Of a stretch of DNA of 64,000 bases, positions 8,748-17,858 are shown piece after piece. A program made the position numbers and the translations under genes. Each line of letters opens with the position of its first letter. Position 1 is the first letter of the stretch. Under the pieces are notes generated by a model. The model saw only the letters and a list, made by a program, of their open reading frames with translations. It did not search any database and had not been told where the DNA came from. This DNA is from Lachnospiraceae bacterium (GTDB lineage Bacteria > Bacillota > Clostridia > Lachnospirales > Lachnospiraceae): contig QXWW01000007.1 of the NCBI GenBank assembly GCA_009911185.1, positions 1 to 64,000 on the forward strand. Direction: 5' to 3'.

Positions 8748-10346
8748 TTAAAATTGCTGATAAACAAATTCACTGGCTGAATATCCAGAACCATAATGAC
8801 CAAAAATCAATACTACCGCTACTGCGCCTATATACAGCAGCCAACGAAAATAAAGATTCTGCTCTGCAATTTTTTCTCTGACACGTATCCCTTTCTCCTG
8901 CATCACGCCTACTGTCAGCAATACAAGAATAAAAATGAAAATAACGTAAAAATCTTTATAATCCAAGCCCAAATTCAAAAATGAGCCATCAAAAAATACC
9001 CAGGGGTTAGGATTTACAACCGTTCTCTTCATCATGTTCAGCGCCGTCATACAGGAAATTCCGCGTGAAAAAAAGCGCCCAAAGCTGCACAATACGAACG
9101 TCCGCATCATCTGGAAAAACCTCCAGCTAAAACATTCCGTATTAATCCTGCACTTTTTTAAAAACTTTTCATAAAAAGGCTCCAGCAAAATACTTGACAC
9201 AATAATCGTACCGTTCCATATCCCGTACGCCACATATTTCCAACTGGAACCATGCCAGACGCCTACCAGTAAAAAGACGATAAACATGGATAAAAACGTG
9301 GGCAGCTTCTTACCGATATAATTGCCAAAAATCTTCCTCGTCCATTTTCCCAGATTTGCAAACCCTTTTGACAGGGACAGGGGATAAAATACATAATCAC
9401 GCATCCAGCCGCCCAGGGTAATATGCCATCTGCGCCAAAACTCCTCAATGGACAATGCAAAATACGGACGTTCAAAGTTAAGCGCAAGATCGATACCCAG
9501 AATCTGCGCCACACCTCTGGCAACATCCATGCCTCCGGAAAAATCGGCGTATACCTGCAAACCATAGCCTGCCGCAGCGAAAAAAAGAACAAACCCTTCA
9601 TGCGGATCGGGATTATCAAACACATAATTCACGGCCACCGCCAGCCGGTCCGCCAAAAGCAGTTTTTTCATAAATCCCCATAAAATAAGCTGAACGCCCT
9701 GGGTTACTCTCTGATAATCAAATTTATGAGGTTCATAGAGCTGATGCGCAAGATGGTCATACCTTGCGATAGGCCCCTGCACAATCTGCGGGAAAAACGA
9801 CATAAACAAAGAAAATTTAAAAAAGTTCCTGTCTGCCTGATACTTTCCACGATATAAATCCACAATATACGCAATCGACTGCAGTGTATAAAATGAAATT
9901 CCTAATGGCAGTAATAAATTCAGATGCGGAATATGTCCTCCGATTCCCATACTTGCAAAAAGGCTGTTGAGATTTCCGCCAATAAAATTAAAATATTTCA
10001 AAAATATCAGCAGCCCCAAATTAATGAAAACGGCGGCTGCCACAATCCATCTCTTCTTCTTAGAGGTACGGCTTTTTAACGACTTCTTCTCTTCTCTTGT
10101 CAGTTCGCTTTTGTGCTCTTTGAGATATACTTTCTGCTTCTCATTTATATTGCCTAGAATCAAACCGCAGATAAAAGTTACTGCCGTTGTAAAGATCAAA
10201 AAGAACAGCAGCTTCACGCTGGAAGCCATATAAAAAATATAACTTCCAAGCAATAAGATACACCATTTCGCTTTTTGGGGCGTGATAAAATAAACGGCTG
10301 ATAACAAAGTTACAAAAACAACAAATGTAGCTGAAATAAAATCCAT
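8748..10346 (-). CDS. MBOAT-family membrane acyltransferase (AlgI/DltB-like)
   Basis: The 532-aa polytopic protein belongs to the membrane-bound O-acyltransferase family. It has the family block FALSIEEFWRRWHITLGGW near residue 305 and the catalytic-His region LLVGVWHGSSWKY near 360. MBOAT proteins pass an acyl or D-alanyl group from a carrier on the inside to a polymer outside. The protein is longer than classical DltB (about 400 aa) and closer in size to AlgI, with a Lys-rich cytoplasmic loop (about 75-105) and a long tail of extra helices. It sits between the carrier protein gene (upstream) and the SGNH partner gene, whose start is 14 bases below its stop codon. The RBS is AAGGGATAAAGAG. 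Whether it moves D-alanine or another acyl group is not decided. Confidence 0.9.
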   Translation of the reverse strand: MDFISATFVVFVTLLSAVYFITPQKAKWCILLLGSYIFYMASSVKLLFFLIFTTAVTFICGLILGNINEKQKVYLKEHKSELTREEKKSLKSRTSKKKRWIVAAAVFINLGLLIFLKYFNFIGGNLNSLFASMGIGGHIPHLNLLLPLGISFYTLQSIAYIVDLYRGKYQADRNFFKFSLFMSFFPQIVQGPIARYDHLAHQLYEPHKFDYQRVTQGVQLILWGFMKKLLLADRLAVAVNYVFDNPDPHEGFVLFFAAAGYGLQVYADFSGGMDVARGVAQILGIDLALNFERPYFALSIEEFWRRWHITLGGWMRDYVFYPLSLSKGFANLGKWTRKIFGNYIGKKLPTFLSMFIVFLLVGVWHGSSWKYVAYGIWNGTIIVSSILLEPFYEKFLKKCRINTECFSWRFFQMMRTFVLCSFGRFFSRGISCMTALNMMKRTVVNPNPWVFFDGSFLNLGLDYKDFYVIFIFILVLLTVGVMQEKGIRVREKIAEQNLYFRWLLYIGAVAVVLIFGHYGSGYSASEFVYQQF

Positions 10347-10374
10347 CTCTTTATCCCTTTCAGTTCAAAAATTC

Positions 10375-10608
10375 TTATCCTTCTTCCTGCATTTTAACAA
10401 TCAGCTCCAACATAGCTTCCACTGTGTTAAAGTTCTCCGGTTCCAAATCCATAACGTTAATCTCCACGTCAAATTCTGAATTTAATTCTGAGACCAGGGA
10501 AACAATGTCAAAAGAATCCAATACACCGTCGTCAATCAATTTCTTTTCCTTTTCAAATTCAACATCTGGTCTTAAATCATTTAAAATATCTAATAATTGC
10601 TCTCTCAT
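10375..10608 (-). CDS. Acyl/aminoacyl carrier protein (DltC-like)
   Basis: A 77-aa acidic carrier protein with the 4'-phosphopantetheine attachment site GVLDSFDIVSL, where the Ser near residue 32 would carry the arm. DltC-type carriers receive an activated amino acid from the adenylation enzyme (next gene upstream) and present it to the MBOAT protein (next gene downstream). The position between those two genes fits this well. The ATG at 10608 has only a distant Shine-Dalgarno (AAAGG about 16 bases away), so translation may be modest or need another signal. A generic fatty-acid ACP is unlikely given the neighbours and the SFDI rather than SLD core. Confidence 0.85.
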   Translation of the reverse strand: MREQLLDILNDLRPDVEFEKEKKLIDDGVLDSFDIVSLVSELNSEFDVEINVMDLEPENFNTVEAMLELIVKMQEEG

Positions 10609-10704
10609 AAGATTATCACTTGCATCCTTTCAAAATATATTTGGCGCAAAGTTACGCCTGTTTCATCTGTAAATTTTATTACAGCTACATTTTTACCTAT
10701 ATTA

Positions 10705-12225
10705 TCACAGAATGTAATTCTCTTTCAGCCAGGTTCTGTCAATTTTAGCGTTCTTATTTAACGGAAGCTTCTCAAAATGCTCCAATCTGTTGGGAAACAT
10801 ATACTTGGGGAGATTTTTACCAAGCTGCCTTAGCAGTTCTTTGTCACATTCTTCAGAAGATTGATAAAACAGGACGATCTTCTCCTCATTAGTATCATAG
10901 ATACAGCAGGCTGCCTCAACGAATGGAAGCGCGTTGACGGCAATTTCTACTTCACTCAGTTCAATTCTGTGCCCCATATGTTTGATTTGGTAGTCCTTTC
11001 TGGACACAAACATCAAATTTCCATCTTCTGCATAGCGCGCCAAATCACCCGTACAATATATGGTTTCCGGGTACATCGGATTCAAGGGATTCTGTATAAA
11101 CGCCTCGCGGGTCTTTTCTTCATTATTATAGTACCCCAGCGCCAGGGAACTTCCTCTGATACAGATTTCCCCCACCTCTTTGGGACCCACCTGCGCTTTG
11201 CGATCTGTGTCCAGCAGAAATAAATCCGTATTCTTAAAGGCAACGCCGATCGGAAGCGCCTCTTCATCCTCATACTGCCTGTCCACTTTATAGAATGTGC
11301 AGTTACAGGTAATTTCCGTGGGACCATAAAGATTAACATACATAACGTCAGGCAAATATTTTCTCCAGTAATTCAACACCTTGTTGGGCATTACCTCTCC
11401 CGAAAACATGACGGTTCTCAGATATTCCGGTACCTTTTTCGAAAAAACGTTCAGATTCTCCACAATGCGCAGCGCGCTTGTAGCCCAAATTACCGTATTA
11501 ATCTTCTTTTCGTTCAGATAATCTATCAGTCTCGCTACCATCGAAAACATCATTTTGGGAATCACATACATGGTTCCTCCATTTTTCAAGGTGGAATAAA
11601 TGTCTTTGACCGAAACGTCAAAATCAAAGGGGGCCTGATTGCCTAAAATTATATTCTCATCAAATCCGAATTCCTCTTTAAAATTATCAATCAGATCTAT
11701 CACGGATCTGTGCGACACCAGTACTCCTTTCGGTACGCCTGTAGAACCAGAAGTAAAGATAGCATACAGCGGGTCCGTATCAATTCTTCCGTCGGCAATC
11801 TCATCTAATAATTTCTGATTTACCGGGGTACATTGCAGTTCCTGTAATTCCATCAAGGGACCGTCATAGCGTACCTGTTCCATAACCTTTCTGGTGTTTT
11901 CCGTCACAATAACCGCTTTGGGTTTCAATGTCTCAAGCATCAGCTCTATCCGTTTTGCCGGCATCTGATAATCTATCGGTGCATAGAAATTGCCGCTGTA
12001 TGCCACGCCCAAAAAACCCGACAGGCTCTCAATCTTTCTCTCAATCAACATCACTACCGGATGATTTCTTCCAATCTGTATCTGTTCGATAAGTCCCGTC
12101 GCCACGGCTTTCGCCTGACGCTGAAATTCTCTGTACGTCACCTTCTGTTTATCATCTGCAAATACAATTTTATCTGGAAATTTCTCTGCTGATTCTTCCA
12201 GATAATCCAAAACGCTTCTCTGCAT
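10705..12225 (-). CDS. Amino acid adenylation enzyme (DltA-like)
   Basis: The 506-aa product is an ANL-superfamily adenylating enzyme. It shows A3 FTSGSTGVPKGV near residue 158, A5 NLYGPTE near 303, A7 YCTGDLARY near 393, A8 GHRIELSEVEIA near 420 and A10 PLNKNAKIDRTWL with the catalytic Lys near 494. DltA-type enzymes activate D-alanine with ATP and load it on the carrier protein. Length matches DltA and the carrier, MBOAT and SGNH-partner genes follow directly. The sequence alone does not fix D-Ala as substrate, so another amino acid is possible. The start (ATG at 12225) follows AAGGTGGAAAAATA. About 97 bases separate it from the carrier gene, with no clear terminator between. Confidence 0.87.
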   Translation of the reverse strand: MQRSVLDYLEESAEKFPDKIVFADDKQKVTYREFQRQAKAVATGLIEQIQIGRNHPVVMLIERKIESLSGFLGVAYSGNFYAPIDYQMPAKRIELMLETLKPKAVIVTENTRKVMEQVRYDGPLMELQELQCTPVNQKLLDEIADGRIDTDPLYAIFTSGSTGVPKGVLVSHRSVIDLIDNFKEEFGFDENIILGNQAPFDFDVSVKDIYSTLKNGGTMYVIPKMMFSMVARLIDYLNEKKINTVIWATSALRIVENLNVFSKKVPEYLRTVMFSGEVMPNKVLNYWRKYLPDVMYVNLYGPTEITCNCTFYKVDRQYEDEEALPIGVAFKNTDLFLLDTDRKAQVGPKEVGEICIRGSSLALGYYNNEEKTREAFIQNPLNPMYPETIYCTGDLARYAEDGNLMFVSRKDYQIKHMGHRIELSEVEIAVNALPFVEAACCIYDTNEEKIVLFYQSSEECDKELLRQLGKNLPKYMFPNRLEHFEKLPLNKNAKIDRTWLKENYIL

Positions 12226-12287
12226 TATTTTTCCACCTTTCTAATAACAGAAACATTTTATCCCATCTGCTGGCTTCCGTCAAGGCA

Positions 12288-15056
12288 TTACTTCTTTACT
12301 TCCACAACAGTCTGAATACAATTGCCGCCTGCAATTTTTTCTACCACCTTCACCTTTGTACCTTTTTTTAACTTTTTTATTTTTTTTGTCTCAAACGTCC
12401 CGTTTTTTACCCCCACTTTATATTTTTTCTTTCCAACGGTTACACTATATTTTGAACCCGTCCGCGCCTTACCCGATACCTGGCTTTTCTTCTTCGTAAC
12501 GCTGTCCACCGAAGTGGAAGTTGTCGTTTTCACTTTAGATTTCGTCGCATTCACCTGAAACGCTATTTTCCCGACATTCTCCAGAACATTATCTTTAATG
12601 GAAGCTTTTTTCACCGTCCAGACATTAATACCGGATCCTTTTGTTTCTGCCACCTTATTCCGGGAAATTTTCAAAAATTTTTTGGCGCATCCCGCCGAGA
12701 TGCCATCCTCTCTGGTCTTAGACACGGTATTGTCCGCAATAATGACATACGCTGCTTTGTAGGAACAAATCCCCTGCTGCCTGGTATCTGTGACTCTGTT
12801 CTTAGTAATCTCAGATTTCTTGCATCCTTCCCCCAAATTGATACCTCTGCCTTTTACATTGCTTACTTTGTTATTGCTTATTTCCGTTTTCACAGAATCA
12901 CTTATACTTATTCCATGATCTCCGGAATCCCGAATCACATTCTTAGATACTACGGCGGGCGTTTTTGAAGCGCTTATCTGGATTCCTCTCATAGAAGCGT
13001 TTGAAATTGTATTCTGTCTGAGAAAACTTCCTCCCGATTTTGAAACTGTAATGCCATTCTTCCCCGCCGCCTTAATTTTATTCTTCTCCATCCCCCCGTA
13101 ATTGCTTTGACTTACCAAAATACCATGTTCCTTCGCATGGCTGATGACATTGCTTTTCATTATACCGGTACTGTTCTGATTAATACAAATCCCGTGTTTC
13201 CCGGATTTATTGATATGGTTTTCCTGTATCGTACCGGCGCTTTTCTCATTCACATAAATTCCCTGTTCTTTTACTGAATTAATGCTATTTTTCTCCATCA
13301 GCGCCCAACTACTGCCATGCACATAAATTCCGTGCTGTTGCGCTTTACTGATTTTGTTTTTTTTCATGGTGCCGACACTCTTGTCATTTATAAAGATTCC
13401 ATGTTTCTTTACTGAAGAAATACTATTGTTTTCCAACAAGGCTGAGCTGTTCTGACTGACGGAAATTCCATATTGTCCCACATTTCCTTTTACTTTATTG
13501 CTTTTAACGGTTACTCCGGCACTCTGGGAGGATACATAGATTCCATTCTTTTCTGCTCCGTTTACCGTATTTCCAGACACCGTGACATAATACGCCTTAT
13601 CGTAAACCCAGATTCCATGTCCTTTACTGCTCTGGATTTTGTTATCTTTTATGACGACGCCCAATATGTTTCGCGTAACTGTAATTCCACTTTTTCCCGC
13701 GCCAAAAACCGTATTGCGCTCTATCCTGGCATTATTGGAATTTCCTTCTGCGCATATGCCCGCGGCGGCGGCGTTATTCACTGTATTCCCCGTAACTGTC
13801 GCGTCCATACAGAAATCAGATAACCATACGCCTCTGGCGGCGGCGCCATTTATCACATTGCCTTCTATTTTGCAATTGTAAATGGGGCGGCTTGCGGAAC
13901 CTAAAACATAAACTGCGGACGAACCCTTTATATTGGTAAACCAGTTCTCCCGGACTACAAGATTATAATCATATCCACTTGGAACCGCTTCTGTTATTAC
14001 CCCGGCGTTAGCCGCGTAGCCGTTAGGTAAAAAAGTATAAATTCTGATTCCGATAGCAGAATTGTTTACAGCATTCTGCGCCACAATCACGTTTTTATAA
14101 TTATACAGCCGCACAGACGTATTTCTGATATTATCAAACACATTACCGATAATAGTAATATTCTGATGGTAGATTCCATCGACCGCCGCATGAGAACCGA
14201 CGCCGTTTGCAGAATTAAGAATTGTGTTATTCTTAATTACAATATTCCGGTCGGGCAGATCGTCATATTCAGATTCCAAAAGTCCTGGCGTAGTCTTCTG
14301 ACTATGGACAATATCAAGATGAATGGCCTCTTTGACGTTTCCCATTTCTTCGTGTCCAATCAGCGTACAATTCTGAATCGTCCCGATATCAACGCCCTCA
14401 AACGTAATCAAATGCCCGGTACTGGTGCAGTTTGTAACCGTAAGCCCTTCCAATAGTACATTGGTGGCATGGACAAAGCGGAGAACCTGTCCGGATGTCT
14501 GAGAGCCGTTCCAGCTCCCGCCGTACACTTTTATGTTCTCCGTTGACCGATATCCCGTGTTATGCGGTATGTTTCCATAATCTTCAGCGGTGGCTGATTT
14601 AAGAATCGAACCGCTTTTGTCCGTCTGCGTAATCACTGCATGATGAGCATAAACGGTAGTATTGGAATATACAATCAACCTGCCCTGAATCTGGATATTA
14701 CCTTCTAAAGTAACTTCCACCTTCTGAGCTGTTCCATTTTTAATCTTGTCAAACGCCTTCTGAATCTCTTTCCTGGTACTGGAACTGCCGAAAGTCTGAC
14801 GGAATACTCCCTTCTCCAAAGTACCAGTATCTCCTGTCACGCCCTGATCCGGACCGCTGTTATCCGTATCACCCTCTTCCATCCCATCCGGCTCTGTATC
14901 GTCTACTTCCGTATCATCCAACGCTGTGGCACTTAGCCCGATATCTTCTGCTTCCTTCATAACTTCTGTTCCCTGACTGGCACAAGCGGCGTTTCCTGAC
15001 ATCCCGCTTATGCCGACCGTAAAAGCAACCGCCAATGCCAATATTTTTCCTCTCAT
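12288..15056 (-). CDS. Secreted right-handed parallel beta-helix protein
   Basis: The 922-aa product has a signal peptide (about 1-27), an acidic Asp/Glu-rich linker (40-75), and a long right-handed beta-helix (about 90-840). The helix is built from regular coils of about 22-24 residues with repeated patterns such as NxISxxxxHGIFIND and NxVxxxxxxGI. A lysine-rich C-terminal Ig-like domain (about 850-922, GSKYSVTVGKKKYKVGV) may hold it to the wall. The fold is shared by pectate lyases, AlgG-type C5-epimerases and phage-type depolymerases, so it probably binds, cuts or epimerises a polysaccharide outside the cell. Co-location with an MBOAT and an SGNH-type protein recalls the alginate AlgG-AlgI-AlgJ/X set. 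No catalytic residues can be assigned. The start follows AAGGAGAGGTAAGAC. Confidence 0.82.
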   Translation of the reverse strand: MRGKILALAVAFTVGISGMSGNAACASQGTEVMKEAEDIGLSATALDDTEVDDTEPDGMEEGDTDNSGPDQGVTGDTGTLEKGVFRQTFGSSSTRKEIQKAFDKIKNGTAQKVEVTLEGNIQIQGRLIVYSNTTVYAHHAVITQTDKSGSILKSATAEDYGNIPHNTGYRSTENIKVYGGSWNGSQTSGQVLRFVHATNVLLEGLTVTNCTSTGHLITFEGVDIGTIQNCTLIGHEEMGNVKEAIHLDIVHSQKTTPGLLESEYDDLPDRNIVIKNNTILNSANGVGSHAAVDGIYHQNITIIGNVFDNIRNTSVRLYNYKNVIVAQNAVNNSAIGIRIYTFLPNGYAANAGVITEAVPSGYDYNLVVRENWFTNIKGSSAVYVLGSASRPIYNCKIEGNVINGAAARGVWLSDFCMDATVTGNTVNNAAAAGICAEGNSNNARIERNTVFGAGKSGITVTRNILGVVIKDNKIQSSKGHGIWVYDKAYYVTVSGNTVNGAEKNGIYVSSQSAGVTVKSNKVKGNVGQYGISVSQNSSALLENNSISSVKKHGIFINDKSVGTMKKNKISKAQQHGIYVHGSSWALMEKNSINSVKEQGIYVNEKSAGTIQENHINKSGKHGICINQNSTGIMKSNVISHAKEHGILVSQSNYGGMEKNKIKAAGKNGITVSKSGGSFLRQNTISNASMRGIQISASKTPAVVSKNVIRDSGDHGISISDSVKTEISNNKVSNVKGRGINLGEGCKKSEITKNRVTDTRQQGICSYKAAYVIIADNTVSKTREDGISAGCAKKFLKISRNKVAETKGSGINVWTVKKASIKDNVLENVGKIAFQVNATKSKVKTTTSTSVDSVTKKKSQVSGKARTGSKYSVTVGKKKYKVGVKNGTFETKKIKKLKKGTKVKVVEKIAGGNCIQTVVEVKK

Positions 15057-15078
15057 GTCTTACCTCTCCTTCGTTGCT

Positions 15079-17700
15079 CTAAGAGATCCCCATAATTTTA
15101 TCAACCACACGCCTGCTGCATTCCCTGTCATGGTATGCAAAGGTCTGTTTGATACGGTTTGCATAGGTTTCTTTCAAAACGCATCCATGTTCCATATACT
15201 CAATCACCCTGTCCACCAATGACTCCAGATCCGCTTCTACCTCGCCAAATCCATCTTCCATATAGTTAAAATATCCTTCTACATAAGAGTGTCCACCGGA
15301 GAAAAATTCTTCCCTGTCAAACTGGCAATATACAATGGGCTTCTGCAGATACGCAAAATCAAAAACAACAGAAGAATAATCTGTCACCAGCAGGTTTGAC
15401 TCTGCAAACACTTCCCGGTATGGCTTTTCCTCATCCCAAAACGTAACTTCCGGATGACGCAAAAAGAGTCCCAGCGCTGGTTTAATATTGGGATGCGGCA
15501 TAAAACAGATTTTATATCCGTATTCTTTGGCTTTTGCAAGAAGCCTCTCATGATTCAGCAGCGCATTATAAAATTTAAAATATCCGCTTTCTACAAAATC
15601 ATCCCCCACTTTCCAAACTCCAGCCGCATCCACCCCGTCGCTTAAAGATTTGCGCCAGGTAGGCATCACGGTAATATACCCTTTTTCATCATGCGTCAGC
15701 GCGTCATATCTGGGCATTCCCGTAAGCCACACTTCCCTGGGCGTATAAAAGTAGTCATATTCTAAAATGGAATTATATTCCGGCACGGTATTTACAACCA
15801 GCCCGTATAAGTTACGGTTATAGCGGTTCAGCCATTTCGACTGGTCGTCCTTCGTCACCCCATGCTGAAGAAATACAATCTTTTTCCCCGCAATGATATC
15901 ATTATAATATTTCCCTACTATGCCAAAAGGATTGATCACCGGTTTGTTCGCCTGGGAAGATATAATATAATCGCTGAGCAAATGCAGTATTTTGTGACGC
16001 CAGGAATAGACGTTGACCACTGTTCCATATTGCTGCATCCTCTGAAAATCCGGCGCCTCTTTCGATATTACAAAATACGGCTTTATATTTGGAAGCTTCT
16101 GCTCGCAGACATAGCGGAAAAATATTTCTCCGTTGTCGTCTCCCCGGTTGATTCTGTCTGAAATCAGCCAGATTTCCTTTTTCTTGAATTTCTTTAGTAC
16201 TGCTGTAAGCGCCCTTACAAGGACTGCTTTTCTCGCGGCATTGTTTTCCCTCAACAGAGAACACACCCGCTTCCACCTCAGGCGGATATCCTCCCGGCCG
16301 CTCTGCGGCGATAGAACCAGTTCCTTACTTCTTCTGTCAAAAAATATATGCCAGCCCTGTTCTTTGGCATACAGATCCACTCCGTCGGCCAGCGGCATGA
16401 ACTTTCCAAATTCATATGACTTATTCTCTGTTTTCCGGCCTCCGGCTTCACATACCACCCTGATCCGGTACTCCCTGGCGCCTGAAAGGGGGATTTCGCA
16501 TTTTACATACTGGGCGGTCATAATCTGTTCCCCAAACCATTCTCTGGTATCCACCCTTTTCTGTAAAACGCCCTTCAGCAACTCGCCGTTTACCTTAAAA
16601 TAGACTTGAAAGGTTTCTACCAGATACATCGGCGCCTTACATTCCAGAACCACCCGGTCTGCGTAAACTTTCATAAACTGGTAAGCGATACTCACATTGG
16701 ATATGTCTAAAATATCCTTCCTGCGAACGCCCGTCTGCGGATTATCGGTATTCTCCCAGTCAAAATTCTTTTCCAGATAATATTTGTACTCTCTTCTTAA
16801 AAACTGGTTATACAAAATGATCTCATCGTCTCTGATAAAGGCCAGTACGGCTTCTGTCAAAAGACGGACTTCCCGTAAATGTTCCGGCGTTTCCAGCTCC
16901 GGCTGGATGCCCTCAATTATCCTGCAGCAATAATAGACTAAATTATATTTTGCGTTTTTGATGCAAATATGATTTTCTTTTTTACAAAACTCGAATATAT
17001 CTGACAAAAAGCTTCTGGTAAACAAACTGCAGTCTTCTTTTATCATGTCTTCCCAAAATCTTGTCACCTCCGAAGGCGTGGGAATATAAACTCTTCCTTT
17101 CTTTGCAAATCCCAGTTGGGAATGCGGCGTAATGGTATAAAAAAGCTTTTTCAGTACTGCAAATGTCCAGAAAGGATCCGTGCATCTCTTTTGGGAAAAA
17201 GCTCCCCGTTTTATAAAATAGCAAAAGTAGTTGCAGTGAACCAGATGGTAATTATTCTCCAGGTCTGTCCTGTCCCCAAATTGCCTTTGAAAAGAAATGC
17301 CTTCCCGCATGACCGCCGAATTTCTGCTGGAGACAGGCGGAACCAGAAACCGCTCTTTTTGACTCTTTCTTGCGTATTTATATATTTGATACAGACTGTC
17401 TTCCCTGTACAGCACCCCGGCCTTCGTAATATTCACATAGTCGCCCTGGGCCTGTCCCAACGCAAGCTCTAAAATTTCCTCTCTGTTCCCCTCCGTGAGA
17501 TCCAGATAATCAAATCTTATACCAGCGCGGCTTAATTTGTTTTCAAAGCTGTTATCCCTTGCCGTTTTTGATTCGTCTACAATGACAAACTGTACATCAA
17601 TGGCTTTTTTCAGGAGACAGGCGCTCATACTTTCCAGGGTCAGCTCCAGCTTTTCCAATCTATCTGAAAAGATTATAAAGGTAAAAAAATAATTTGTCAT
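15079..17700 (-). CDS. TagF-like CDP-glycerol glycerophosphotransferase with degenerate GT-A domain
   Basis: The C-terminal part of this 873-aa protein (about 520-870) is a Glyphos_transf domain: FLQHGVTKDD near 612, TVMPTWRKS near 678 and LLVTDYSSVVFDFAY near 745. Such enzymes add glycerol-phosphate (or another polyol-phosphate) from a CDP donor to a growing teichoic-acid-like chain at the inner membrane face. The N-terminal 260 residues resemble a GT2 fold, but the place of the metal-binding DxD reads VNITKAGV, whereas the related 905-aa protein at 37206 has VNFTDSDD. The N-domain is therefore probably inactive or structural. A beta-rich linker lies between. It is the first gene of its cluster, with an extended -10 promoter at 17746 and RBS AGGAGCATAGAAAA. 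Confidence 0.86.
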   Translation of the reverse strand: MTNYFFTFIIFSDRLEKLELTLESMSACLLKKAIDVQFVIVDESKTARDNSFENKLSRAGIRFDYLDLTEGNREEILELALGQAQGDYVNITKAGVLYREDSLYQIYKYARKSQKERFLVPPVSSRNSAVMREGISFQRQFGDRTDLENNYHLVHCNYFCYFIKRGAFSQKRCTDPFWTFAVLKKLFYTITPHSQLGFAKKGRVYIPTPSEVTRFWEDMIKEDCSLFTRSFLSDIFEFCKKENHICIKNAKYNLVYYCCRIIEGIQPELETPEHLREVRLLTEAVLAFIRDDEIILYNQFLRREYKYYLEKNFDWENTDNPQTGVRRKDILDISNVSIAYQFMKVYADRVVLECKAPMYLVETFQVYFKVNGELLKGVLQKRVDTREWFGEQIMTAQYVKCEIPLSGAREYRIRVVCEAGGRKTENKSYEFGKFMPLADGVDLYAKEQGWHIFFDRRSKELVLSPQSGREDIRLRWKRVCSLLRENNAARKAVLVRALTAVLKKFKKKEIWLISDRINRGDDNGEIFFRYVCEQKLPNIKPYFVISKEAPDFQRMQQYGTVVNVYSWRHKILHLLSDYIISSQANKPVINPFGIVGKYYNDIIAGKKIVFLQHGVTKDDQSKWLNRYNRNLYGLVVNTVPEYNSILEYDYFYTPREVWLTGMPRYDALTHDEKGYITVMPTWRKSLSDGVDAAGVWKVGDDFVESGYFKFYNALLNHERLLAKAKEYGYKICFMPHPNIKPALGLFLRHPEVTFWDEEKPYREVFAESNLLVTDYSSVVFDFAYLQKPIVYCQFDREEFFSGGHSYVEGYFNYMEDGFGEVEADLESLVDRVIEYMEHGCVLKETYANRIKQTFAYHDRECSRRVVDKIMGIS

Positions 17701-17745
17701 TTTTCTATGCTCCTGTTTTTTTATAAAAATAGTATTCCATTAAAT

Positions 17746-17785
17746 AGTATAACATATTATAATTTATTTTCTACCTAAAATTGGT
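17746..17785 (-). promoter_or_regulatory. Extended -10 promoter for the 17700-1637 gene cluster
   Basis: On the minus strand TGTTATACT lies at 17754-17746, about 45 bases before the ATG at 17700. It is preceded by an A/T-rich stretch beginning TAGAAAATAAATTATAATA. The same 33-bp arrangement recurs with 29 identities before the acyltransferase gene at 20886 (see 20965). The -35 is weak. Confidence 0.6.
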
Positions 17786-17858
17786 AATATACCGGATATT
17801 TCAGGCAAAACAGGATATCTGACGGATGAAAAACAGCTGCCGCCCTTTTAAAATAAGT

